Assembly (NCBI RefSeq): GCF_021440195.1
Contig: NZ_JAJTSZ010000006.1
Location: 372,001-436,000 of the forward strand
Length of the DNA: 64,000 bases
Origin: Dyadobacter sp. CY356
Lineage (GTDB): Bacteria > Bacteroidota > Bacteroidia > Cytophagales > Spirosomataceae
Direction of reading: 5' to 3'
The notes under the pieces are model-generated. The model did no database searches. It saw nothing but the letters and a program-made list of their open reading frames with translations, and was not told the DNA's origin. The position numbers and the translations under genes were made by a program. Positions 27,410-35,617 of this stretch are shown one piece after another. The stretch's first letter is position 1. Every line of letters starts with the position of its first letter.

Positions 27410-27442
27410 GAGCGCAGCAAATTTTGTTGCGCTCTTTCTTTT
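27410..27442 (+). terminator. Terminator after clpB
   Basis: GAGCGCAGCAA pairs with TTGTTGCGCTC (one G-T pair) around a 3-base loop and is followed by TTTCTTTT. Confidence 0.9.
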
Positions 27443-27614
27443 ACTAATCCATGATTTTTTGTAACTTAACACTCAATAAGTTAGCTTCCTACGTGAAAGA
27501 TCTTCCTGATCTTGAAATGAAAAATCCCCAATTATCTTTATTCTGACCTGGCATATTATTTGTTATCATTATTTTATTAAAAATTTTCATGCAATAATTC
27601 AAATCAATATAATT

Positions 27615-28166
27615 ATGGACTCGACAACCAATGCAATCAAAGTTGCCATTTTGGTAGCTGACGGATTTGAACAGGTAGAAATGACGTGTCCAAGGCAAGC
27701 TTTGGATAAAAATGGTGCGACAACCCATATTATATCACCTAATAAGGATTTGGTAAAGGGCTGGAATCATGTGGATTGGGGCGGATCACACAAAGTGGAT
27801 GTGCCACTGGATAACGCAAGAGCAGACTATTATGACGCTCTGGTAATACCGGGTGGCGTTATGGGAGTGGATGCGCTGCGGACCAACGCAAAAGCAGTTG
27901 AATTTGTGCGCTCGTTTTTCATGAATCATAAGCCGGTAGCTGCAATTTGTCACGGACCTCAGATTTTAATTGATGCCGATGTGGTTTTGGGCAGAACGTT
28001 AACGTCAAATGCGGCTGTTAAAAATGATTTGGAAAATGCCGGGGCAATCTGGATTGACCAGGCTGTTGTTTCAGATAATAGCTTGGTTACCAGTAGAAAA
28101 ACGGATGACCTAGCAATTTTTATTAATCAAATGATAAAAGAGTTCAATATGGAGCTGCATCAATAG
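27615..28166 (+). CDS. PfpI/YhbO-type DJ-1 family protein
   Basis: Class I glutamine-amidotransferase-like protein of the DJ-1/PfpI superfamily, 183 residues. The nucleophilic Cys sits in the elbow AAICHGPQIL, with the assisting Glu near residue 15 (DGFEQVEM). The group includes stress-induced proteins reported as deglycases or glyoxalases, a role that is debated. It is a single gene with its own terminator. Start ATG; length is normal. Confidence 0.9.
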   Translation: MDSTTNAIKVAILVADGFEQVEMTCPRQALDKNGATTHIISPNKDLVKGWNHVDWGGSHKVDVPLDNARADYYDALVIPGGVMGVDALRTNAKAVEFVRSFFMNHKPVAAICHGPQILIDADVVLGRTLTSNAAVKNDLENAGAIWIDQAVVSDNSLVTSRKTDDLAIFINQMIKEFNMELHQ

Positions 28167-28198
28167 TGTAGTTATTCATGTTATTAATATGGTCTTTA

Positions 28199-28240
28199 AA
28201 CACCTGATTCTGCACGAGCCGAGTCGGGTGTTCTTTTTTT
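28199..28240 (+). terminator. Terminator after the PfpI gene
   Basis: AACACCTGATTC pairs with GAGTCGGGTGTT (two G-T pairs), a 10-base loop, then a run of T after one C. Confidence 0.85.
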
Positions 28241-28349
28241 AAAAGCAACTTCACCTTTCGATTCTTGGCAAACTTAACAATCTTTGTTTAAGAATGTAAC
28301 CGGCAAAAACCGCCACTACCGCTGATTTAATCGAATTTGAGATTTCCCT

Positions 28350-29852
28350 ATGAGCCAACTGTCATTAGAAAATGTTTTTGTTAAAAAGTATGAAATCACC
28401 GTATTAACCGACCTGAACTGTAAAGTTGAGAAAGGAGAACATTGGGCAATAATCGGTCCGAATGGATCCGGGAAAACAACATTACTGGATATTATTGCCG
28501 GCAAGTGGCCGGTTTCCAAAGGTAAATTAAGTTATGGTTTTGATCAGCCGGTTCGTGAGATTATTGAGTTTGTACCCAATGATTATTCTTTCAACCGTAT
28601 TGTCAGTGCCGGAGCAGAATATTATCAACAGCGTTTTCATGCCTACGAAGCGGAACGAGCCCCTTCTGTTCGGGCGATTTTAACTGATCAGTTAAAACCT
28701 GTTGGAACGGTTAATGAAAATTCAGTCCATCTGGCACCTTCAAAAGTTAATGATGAGCAACTGACAAAAGTGAGTGCGCTGCTGTCCATAACTCATTTGC
28801 TGGACCATCCTTTTGTTACCTTATCCAATGGCGAAACACGCCGTATGTTATTGGCAAAATCACTTCTGAAACATCCGAAAATATTATTGCTTGATCATCC
28901 GTTCAGTGGGCTGGACGTTCACTCCCGCGAAGTTTTGAGAAATGCATTAAATGCTCTGTCGCAGTCGGGCGTGACCATTGTCATCGCCACCTCAGCCACT
29001 GAAATCCCGCCTTGTGTTACCAATATTCTGGAATTAAACCATGGACATATAGAAAAGTTAAGTACCGTTGATGATTATCAGCTAACAAGCCATAACGTTG
29101 AAACATTTCCAAAACCTGATCCGCAAAAACTGGCAAAGTTTGGTGAACCGAATTTCAAAGATTTTGAAGTAGCGATTGACCTGAGAAATATCCGTGTAAA
29201 ATATGGTGAGGATCTGATTTTAAAAGGTATTGAGTGGAAAATTATTAAAGGTGAAAAATGGGCTTTGTCCGGCGCAAACGGCTCAGGCAAATCCACTTTG
29301 CTGAGTATTATCACGGCAGATAACCCGCAGCGTTTTGCCAATGACTATGATCTGTTTGACAAAAAACGTGGCGGAATCGGTGCTTCAATCTGGGATATTA
29401 AACAAAAAATAGGTCATGTTTCGCCGGAGCTTCATCTATATTTCCCAAAAAACACTACGGTTTTTAAAACCATAGCATCCGGATTTTTTGACGCAACAGG
29501 CATATTTTTTAAAAAACTTACGGAAATTCAGATTGAACGGGTTCATGAAGTTGCCGAACTTCTTCACGTTCGTGATTTAATTGAAAAAGATTTTTCCCAA
29601 TTATCAAAAGGAGAACAGCGTCTGGTTTTATTGGCGAGAGCTTTGGTAAAAAACCCTCCGCTATTAATTCTTGACGAGCCATGTCAGGGACTGGACACCA
29701 TTTCGATTGAATATTTCAAATCGGTGGTTGATGCGATTTGTGATACGCCCGAACGCACGTTAATCTATGTTTCACATTATCTGAATGAAATTCCATCTTG
29801 TGTAACGAAGTTTTTGAAATTGGAGAAGGGTTACGTGGTTGAAAACAGCTAG
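28350..29852 (+). CDS. ModF-like protein with two ABC ATPase domains
   Basis: Two fused ABC ATPase domains without membrane segments, 500 residues, as in ModF/PhrA proteins. NBD1 has GPNGSGKT and signature LSNGETRR; NBD2 has GANGSGKS and LSKGEQR. Walker B of NBD2 is normal (LLILDEPCQGLD), while NBD1 reads LLLDHPFSGLD, so the catalytic Glu is His; NBD1 may bind but hydrolyse ATP slowly. The role of ModF itself is poorly defined. An ABC-F translation factor is less likely because the typical linker is missing. No transporter permease is adjacent. Confidence 0.82.
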   Translation: MSQLSLENVFVKKYEITVLTDLNCKVEKGEHWAIIGPNGSGKTTLLDIIAGKWPVSKGKLSYGFDQPVREIIEFVPNDYSFNRIVSAGAEYYQQRFHAYEAERAPSVRAILTDQLKPVGTVNENSVHLAPSKVNDEQLTKVSALLSITHLLDHPFVTLSNGETRRMLLAKSLLKHPKILLLDHPFSGLDVHSREVLRNALNALSQSGVTIVIATSATEIPPCVTNILELNHGHIEKLSTVDDYQLTSHNVETFPKPDPQKLAKFGEPNFKDFEVAIDLRNIRVKYGEDLILKGIEWKIIKGEKWALSGANGSGKSTLLSIITADNPQRFANDYDLFDKKRGGIGASIWDIKQKIGHVSPELHLYFPKNTTVFKTIASGFFDATGIFFKKLTEIQIERVHEVAELLHVRDLIEKDFSQLSKGEQRLVLLARALVKNPPLLILDEPCQGLDTISIEYFKSVVDAICDTPERTLIYVSHYLNEIPSCVTKFLKLEKGYVVENS

Positions 29853-29889
29853 ATATAATTTTGGCAACGATAAAGCAGGAAGAAATACG

Positions 29890-29897
29890 TATTTTTG
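29890..29897 (+). promoter_or_regulatory. -10 element of the mntA-hepT pair
   Basis: TATTTTTG matches TAnnTTTG; a TTG at 29861-29863 lies 26 bases upstream, a little far. The -10 site is 28 bases from the ATG and supports 29925 as the start. Confidence 0.5.
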
Positions 29898-29924
29898 CAA
29901 CACTTTCATATCAAACGAAAATTG

Positions 29925-30227
29925 ATGAAAAGGCTTGAATTATATGCATCTGATATCATCAAACTTTGTGAGACACATAAGGTTAAAAGTTTATATGCAT
30001 TTGGCTCAATTTTGACGGACAGTTTTAATAATGAAAGTGATATAGATCTAATTGTAGACTTTGAAGAGATTGAAACTGAGGAATATGCGGACAATTATTT
30101 TGATTTAAAGTTTTCCCTTCAAAAAATCTTAGAAAGACCTATCGACCTGCTTGAAGAACAAGCGATCAAAAACCCATATTTCAGAAAATCCGTTGATCAG
30201 CACAGAAAACTCGTTTATGGACACTGA
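29925..30227 (+). CDS. mntA: MntA-type antitoxin nucleotidyltransferase
   Basis: Minimal nucleotidyltransferase of 100 residues, with the motif GS-x10-DxD exact: Gly27-Ser28, Asp39 and Asp41. In characterised pairs MntA neutralises HepT by transferring AMP to a Tyr of its RX4HXY motif. The ATG at 29925 is chosen over a TTG 30 bases upstream that lies in the promoter. The stop overlaps the toxin start by 11 bases. The name follows the toxin-antitoxin literature and is unrelated to manganese uptake. Confidence 0.88.
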   Translation: MKRLELYASDIIKLCETHKVKSLYAFGSILTDSFNNESDIDLIVDFEEIETEEYADNYFDLKFSLQKILERPIDLLEEQAIKNPYFRKSVDQHRKLVYGH

Positions 30228-30558
30228 AATAAAAGTATGGCTTTACGATATTTTGAATGCAATTTCAGAGATTGAAAGCTATTTTACCGATATTCCCAAA
30301 GAATTCCTTCACTATAAGGCAGATTTAAAAACAAAAAGAGCCGTTGAGAGAAACATTGAAATCATAGGAGAAGCTATGAGTCGAGTTCTCAAAAGAGAGC
30401 CGTCAATGGTAATCACAAATTCTCGAAAACTTGTTGATACCAGAAATAGAATAATACATGCCTATGATGCGGTTTCAGATGATATAATTTGGGGAATTAT
30501 TATTAGACACCTTCCAGTTTTAAAACAAGAAATTGAAAATTTACTTCATAAAAATTAA
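30217..30558 (+). CDS. hepT: HepT-type HEPN toxin ribonuclease
   Basis: All-helical HEPN-domain protein of 113 residues with RNRIIHAYD, that is Arg76, His81 and Tyr83 in the RX4HXY motif of HepT RNases. The enzyme cuts RNA, tRNA in a studied case, until the Tyr is AMPylated by MntA. The start ATG at 30217 overlaps the antitoxin gene; an upstream in-frame ATG at 30151 would lie deep in it and adds residues not expected in the family. The following 110 bases are strongly AT-rich and empty. Confidence 0.88.
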   Translation: MDTEIKVWLYDILNAISEIESYFTDIPKEFLHYKADLKTKRAVERNIEIIGEAMSRVLKREPSMVITNSRKLVDTRNRIIHAYDAVSDDIIWGIIIRHLPVLKQEIENLLHKN

Positions 30559-30671
30559 TTTATTTTTATTATTTATCAATATATTTTCATTAATATCAAT
30601 TCCACCAACCTTCGATTATAGAAATTCTTTTTTAGAAAAATAAATAAATTTCTTTCAGACTTAAATAATAA

Positions 30672-31715
30672 CTAGGACTTCTTCAAATCCATCAATACAG
30701 ACAAAGAACTACTCCCAAAACCAGGCGTGTATTGCGCCCTACCATAACTGATTTCAAACCGTTTTACACGAAGCCACGCACCAAAAGAAAACCCGGCCAA
30801 TCCTCCGGCATTATACAATCGTAGTTCCTGCCTTTTCAAATGATCGTAACCAAGCAGGATTTTAAAGTTTTTGTCCAGTAATAATTCTGCTCCGATGGAC
30901 ATATGACGGGCTAGTTTTTCTGCAACGCCTACTTTCCTGGAAATTCTGGTGCCGTTGATGTCATAAGTAAAAAACAAATCCGGATCATTATAAACCATGT
31001 CAAAACTATTCAGGTGATGAATTGTTCCTGAAAACCTGATTGGCATATATTTCGGTTTGAAAGTTACTCCGGTCCGTAAATCCAGAGGTAAAACCGGTGT
31101 GTTTGCTCCGGTAAAATTTTGCTTTAAAAATCCAAGATTTTTAACCACAAAACCTATGGTTAGATCTTGCTGCGGATGTTTAAAAACACCTCCCCAATCA
31201 AATGCCAGCCCATAAACCTGATAGGATTCAATGGAAGAACCTACAAATTTTACGGCTCCGCCAAGCGTAAAAGCACCAACGGTTTGTCCGTAACCGGCAG
31301 ATAATCCGTAATCAGCGGCACGAAATTCTCCGATTATATTTCCTGCCGCATCCGTTTCTGTGATTGTTCCATAGTTCAGATATTGTAAAGCAACCGCCCA
31401 GGTTCCGGCAGTACGTTTTACTTTATGTCCGTAAGCCAGATTCAGAAATTTGGTATCCGCCAGATATGGCATCAAGTTTACTGACACCTGATCTTCTTTG
31501 GAAGAATCAAGCAAAGCGGGATTTTGTAAGAAAAGTGCTGGATCATTTCCTGAAATCGTCATGTGATTAGCTCCAAGGGCTGTGCTTTTTGCCTGCGATG
31601 GAAGTTGCAGAAAATTAAGACCACTTTTCCCACCAGTCGTTTGCGCGAAACTTTCTCCTATAATCAGTAGAAGAAAAACCAGTAAAAAAAAGAAGCGCGT
31701 ACCGATCTCCCTCAT
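30672..31715 (-). CDS. porQ: Type IX secretion system protein PorQ
   Basis: Outer-membrane beta-barrel protein of 347 residues with a signal peptide ending GESFAQ. The segment FLQLPSQAKSTALGANHMTIS and following DPALFLQNPALL are the family landmark. PorQ belongs to the attachment complex of the type IX system that exports CTD-tagged proteins in Bacteroidota. The ATG at 31715 begins the signal peptide; the longer frame needs TTG. It stands alone; the core por genes are elsewhere. It is divergent from the acyl-CoA carboxylase gene, with only 89 bases between start codons. Confidence 0.85.
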   Translation of the reverse strand: MREIGTRFFFLLVFLLLIIGESFAQTTGGKSGLNFLQLPSQAKSTALGANHMTISGNDPALFLQNPALLDSSKEDQVSVNLMPYLADTKFLNLAYGHKVKRTAGTWAVALQYLNYGTITETDAAGNIIGEFRAADYGLSAGYGQTVGAFTLGGAVKFVGSSIESYQVYGLAFDWGGVFKHPQQDLTIGFVVKNLGFLKQNFTGANTPVLPLDLRTGVTFKPKYMPIRFSGTIHHLNSFDMVYNDPDLFFTYDINGTRISRKVGVAEKLARHMSIGAELLLDKNFKILLGYDHLKRQELRLYNAGGLAGFSFGAWLRVKRFEISYGRAQYTPGFGSSSLSVLMDLKKS

Positions 31716-31804
31716 AGAAATGCAAAAATTTCCCGATTCCGTTAAAATGACATTATATTTATGAATCTGTTTAAAAACAAATGTAACCATATCGTCTGTA
31801 TTAC

Positions 31805-33364
31805 ATGGAATCAACGTCTGCCGCAGCTTCGAAAAAAGATCAATTAGATAAAAAAAATGCAGAAGCTGACCTTGGAGGCGGCGAAAACCGGATCAAAACC
31901 CAACATGCAAAAGGTAAGTTAACGGCTCGTGAACGGGTTTCTATACTTCTTGATGAAGGTTCTTTTGAAGAAATCGGAAAGTTTGTAATGCACAGAAGCC
32001 GTGATTTTGGCCTGGATAAAGAGCATTATCTGGGCGATGGCGTTATCACCGGTTATGGCAAAATCAATGGAAGACTGGTATATGTGTTTGCACAGGATTT
32101 TACCGTCTTTGGAGGCTCCCTCTCCGAAACACATGCGGAAAAAATTTGCAAGATCATGGATCTTGCTATGAAAAATGGGGCTCCGGTCATTGGATTAAAT
32201 GATTCGGGAGGTGCACGTATTCAGGAAGGTGTACTTTCTCTTGCAGGATATGCGGATATATTTTACAAAAATACCCTGGCATCAGGTGTTATTCCACAAA
32301 TTTCGGCCATTATGGGTCCCTGTGCCGGTGGAGCCGTTTATTCACCTGCCATTACGGATTTTATTATGATGGTTGAAAACAGCAGCTACATGTTTGTGAC
32401 CGGCCCCAATGTTGTCAAAACAGTTACCCATGAAGACGTTACTTCTGAGGAACTAGGTGGCGCCATGACCCATGCGACAAAATCCGGTGTTACACATTTT
32501 GTTTCGCCCAATGAGGTTGAATGTCTGTTAAATATCAAAAAACTGCTAAGTTATATTCCTCAAAACTGTGAAGATGAAGCGCCAGCAACTGCTTATGAAC
32601 AAGCAAGTGAAACGCGACCAGGCCTTAATACTATCATTCCCGAAAACCCAAACCAGCCTTATGATATCCGGGAAGTGATTGAAGAATTGACGGATACTGA
32701 AACATTTTTTGAAGTTCATAAAAATTTTGCTGAAAATATCGTTGTCGGTTTTGCACGTATTGCTGGCAGAAGCATTGGCATCGTAGCCAACCAGCCTGCT
32801 GTTTTGGCCGGTGTTCTGGATATTAATGCAAGTCAGAAAGCAGCACGTTTTGTCCGTTTTTGTGATTGTTTCAACATTCCCTTGCTGGTCCTGGAAGATG
32901 TGCCGGGATTTTTACCAGGTACGGATCAGGAATGGAACGGGATTATCACCAACGGTGCCAAGTTATTATATGCCTTTTGTGAAGCCACCGTTCCGCGCAT
33001 TACGGTGATTACCCGAAAAGCTTACGGCGGTGCTTATGATGTAATGAACTCCAAACATATTGGCGCCGATATGAATTACGCCTGGCCCACAGCAGAAATT
33101 GCCGTCATGGGTGCAAGCGGTGCAGCCGAAATTATTTTCAAAAGAGAAATCGCAGAATCAGAAAATCCTGCCGAAAAGTTGCAGGAAAAAATCGATGCCT
33201 ATACCAAAAAGTTTGCAAACCCCTATCGGGCAGCACATCGCGGTTATATAGATGAAGTGATCTACCCTGAACAAACAAGGGAAAAACTTATCCGTGCATT
33301 TGGTATGCTGGAAAATAAAGTCGCCACTTTGCCAAGAAAAAAACATGGGAACATTCCTTTATAA
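31805..33364 (+). CDS. Acyl-CoA carboxylase carboxyltransferase beta chain (propionyl-CoA type)
   Basis: Carboxyltransferase of the biotin-dependent propionyl/methylmalonyl-CoA carboxylase group, 519 residues, a normal length. It has two crotonase-like halves, with the N-half oxyanion-hole segment GGARIQEGVLSLAGYA and the C-half VPGFLPG and AYGGAYDVMNSKH. It transfers carboxyl from biotin to propionyl-CoA or a related acyl-CoA. Neither the biotin carboxylase nor the carrier is adjacent; a biotin carrier starts at the far right of the window, more than 30 kb away. Confidence 0.93.
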   Translation: MESTSAAASKKDQLDKKNAEADLGGGENRIKTQHAKGKLTARERVSILLDEGSFEEIGKFVMHRSRDFGLDKEHYLGDGVITGYGKINGRLVYVFAQDFTVFGGSLSETHAEKICKIMDLAMKNGAPVIGLNDSGGARIQEGVLSLAGYADIFYKNTLASGVIPQISAIMGPCAGGAVYSPAITDFIMMVENSSYMFVTGPNVVKTVTHEDVTSEELGGAMTHATKSGVTHFVSPNEVECLLNIKKLLSYIPQNCEDEAPATAYEQASETRPGLNTIIPENPNQPYDIREVIEELTDTETFFEVHKNFAENIVVGFARIAGRSIGIVANQPAVLAGVLDINASQKAARFVRFCDCFNIPLLVLEDVPGFLPGTDQEWNGIITNGAKLLYAFCEATVPRITVITRKAYGGAYDVMNSKHIGADMNYAWPTAEIAVMGASGAAEIIFKREIAESENPAEKLQEKIDAYTKKFANPYRAAHRGYIDEVIYPEQTREKLIRAFGMLENKVATLPRKKHGNIPL

Positions 33365-33659
33365 AGCTGCTTTTTATTACTAAAATATTTTTCAAAAAAT
33401 CGTACTCATCAAGTCTGGTTATCTTCTCTATTCGGGAATTTACCAGGCTTTTTAGTTTTTGTCAGGAAATTTAATTTTTCAAATAAAACTGGTTGATCCA
33501 AAACCGTTTACTCAAAACGGCTACCGCTTAATCACTTTTACTTGCCTGATAATCAATCGGATTAGTACCTTACAGTTACGTAAACAAAACATGAACCTGG
33601 TTTAATCTTTCCCAAATACATTTTTTGGAAAAGTATGAATCGCATCTTTCTTTGTCCTT

Positions 33660-34532
33660 ATGATCAATAAAATTCTAAAATGGACGAGCATTATCATTGG
33701 CTCACTCATCATTTTTCTTCTGATCTTCTATACCTATGTATATTTTAATACAGAGTCCCGAATTAATAAAATTTATGACATTCAGGTTCAGAATTTAAAT
33801 ATTCCAACAGACAGCCTGTCACTGGCAAAAGGGAAACATCTGGCAGAAATCCGGGCATGTACGGGTTGTCATGGAACTGATTTTTCAGGCGGACAGGCCT
33901 TTGCTGATGATCAGTCTCCTATCGGAATTTTATACAGTAGTAATATAACCAAAGGAAAAGGTGGAATAAATTACACTGATGCAGATTGGATAAAGGCTTT
34001 GCGCCATGGCCTGGGAAAGGATAACCGCTCACTCTGGTTTATGCCTTCACACGAAATATACCAGATCTCAAATCAGGATATGGCGTCTTTGATCAGTTAT
34101 GTCAAAACACGTCCGCCCGTTGATAAGGAAAATCATAATAAATCAATAAAACCACTTGGCAGAATCCTGACATTTTTTAACGAGTTCCCACTTTTGCCTG
34201 CTGAAAAAATTGACCATAACGCTGTTCCTGTCGATGCCGTAACCGTTTCTGTGACACCCGAATATGGTAAATACCTGGCCATTACCTGCACAGGCTGCCA
34301 TTCCGAAAACTTTAAAGGAGCAGAAGCACATGGACCGGGCGAGCCGCCAATTCCGGATATCAGCTCGACGGGAAGTTTAGGAAAATGGACTTCCGACGGA
34401 TTTGTTACCACGCTTCAAACAGGAAAAAGGCCTGATGGAAAACCATTGAACCCGGCAATGCCCTGGAAAGCCTTCAACTATACCCACGAAGAATTGAATG
34501 CCATTTATACGTATCTGCACGGACTGCCGTGA
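33660..34532 (+). CDS. Membrane-anchored diheme cytochrome c
   Basis: Cytochrome c of 290 residues with a single N-terminal membrane helix (about 8-28) facing the periplasm and two class I heme domains. Heme sites are CTGCH at 67-71 and 210-214. Axial Met candidates follow in FMPSHE (about 128) and in AMPWKAF near the end. It likely passes electrons to a terminal oxidase or accepts them from a dehydrogenase. It is 61 bases upstream of a ScyD-like lipoprotein, with which it may form a two-gene unit. Confidence 0.9.
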   Translation: MINKILKWTSIIIGSLIIFLLIFYTYVYFNTESRINKIYDIQVQNLNIPTDSLSLAKGKHLAEIRACTGCHGTDFSGGQAFADDQSPIGILYSSNITKGKGGINYTDADWIKALRHGLGKDNRSLWFMPSHEIYQISNQDMASLISYVKTRPPVDKENHNKSIKPLGRILTFFNEFPLLPAEKIDHNAVPVDAVTVSVTPEYGKYLAITCTGCHSENFKGAEAHGPGEPPIPDISSTGSLGKWTSDGFVTTLQTGKRPDGKPLNPAMPWKAFNYTHEELNAIYTYLHGLP

Positions 34533-34593
34533 AAATGTTGCTGCACCAACTGTAATTAAACTTCATTAATTGTTCAACCAAATAAGTATAACG

Positions 34594-35601
34594 ATGAAAA
34601 TCTTACCATTTCTACGAAATTTACTACTCCTTGCTTCTCTTGTCCTCGGCTGTACGGATCACGATATATTTCAGGAACCAACACAATTCAAATCAGAAGA
34701 AGTGGCTGGGGAACTTCTGGTGCCACTGGCATTAACGCATGATGCGAACAATAATTTATGGGTAACAGAGCAGGGAACGGGCTCTGGTAAGAGTGGCAGA
34801 GTTTCCGTGATCACACCTGATGGAAAAATTTATCCCGGAATAACCGGCTTTTTATCTGTGATCAGCCCTGAAAATGCACCCAGCGGACTTACCCATTTAA
34901 GTTATAAAGATGGAAAACTATATATTTTACATGGCCCGGAAGGAAAATTATACATTGCAGATATTTCCAAGTTTAAACCAGGCACTGACGCTCCAATAGA
35001 CGCCGCCACACTACCCAGTGAAGATATTGGCAGCAAAGTGAAGGCTTCCAAGTTCAGACATCCGACAAACGAATCTAACTTGTACAATCTGACCTGGGGA
35101 CCGGAGGGAGATCTATATATAACGGATGCGGCTGCCAATGCTGTGGTGCACCGTGCAGCCGACAAATCAATAAGTATTTTTGCCGAATTTGATCCCTATT
35201 ACACAGCAACTGATACAATAGATTTCGTTCCCACCGGTATTGTTTATGATGGTTCCAGATTCCTTGTTACTTCGCTTAGCGGCGGACCATTTATTAAAGG
35301 TTTGGCTACAATTAAGCAGGTTAGTACAGGTGGAACGGTAACACCATACAAAGAAGGATTTACAACTTTGGTCGATATTGAACTTACGCCTGGCAATAAG
35401 CCGCTTGTTGTTTCATTCGCTGAATTTTCATTCGCAACAACACCGCCGGATTTTGTTCCTTTCACAGGACAGATACAAGGGGATGACAAAACCACGATCT
35501 CAGGTGGATTGATGATGCCAACGGATTTGGAAAGAACCGGTGACAAAACTTATTATTATGTTTCACTGGCACTGGCAAAAGTTTTCAAATTAACCTATTG
35601 A
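34594..35601 (+). CDS. ScyD/ScyE-like lipoprotein
   Basis: Lipoprotein of 335 residues, lipobox VLGC near residue 20, then a beta-propeller-like NHL/Vgb fold. The segment LALTHDANNNLWVTEQGTG and RVSVITPDGK matches the ScyD/ScyE family, first named in cyanobacterial scytonemin clusters; no enzymatic role is established for most members. The ATG at 34594 is chosen over a TTG 24 bases upstream because it leads into the signal peptide. It shares a transcript direction with the cytochrome c gene and could be its periplasmic partner. Confidence 0.8.
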   Translation: MKILPFLRNLLLLASLVLGCTDHDIFQEPTQFKSEEVAGELLVPLALTHDANNNLWVTEQGTGSGKSGRVSVITPDGKIYPGITGFLSVISPENAPSGLTHLSYKDGKLYILHGPEGKLYIADISKFKPGTDAPIDAATLPSEDIGSKVKASKFRHPTNESNLYNLTWGPEGDLYITDAAANAVVHRAADKSISIFAEFDPYYTATDTIDFVPTGIVYDGSRFLVTSLSGGPFIKGLATIKQVSTGGTVTPYKEGFTTLVDIELTPGNKPLVVSFAEFSFATTPPDFVPFTGQIQGDDKTTISGGLMMPTDLERTGDKTYYYVSLALAKVFKLTY

Positions 35602-35617
35602 TTCTGCGCTTCTAACA

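Noticed and set aside
33365..33659. Possible small gene or RNA in a 295-base gap
   Set aside because: Only a 6-base hairpin (CCGTTT/AAACGG) was found, with no open frame of note or RNA structure.
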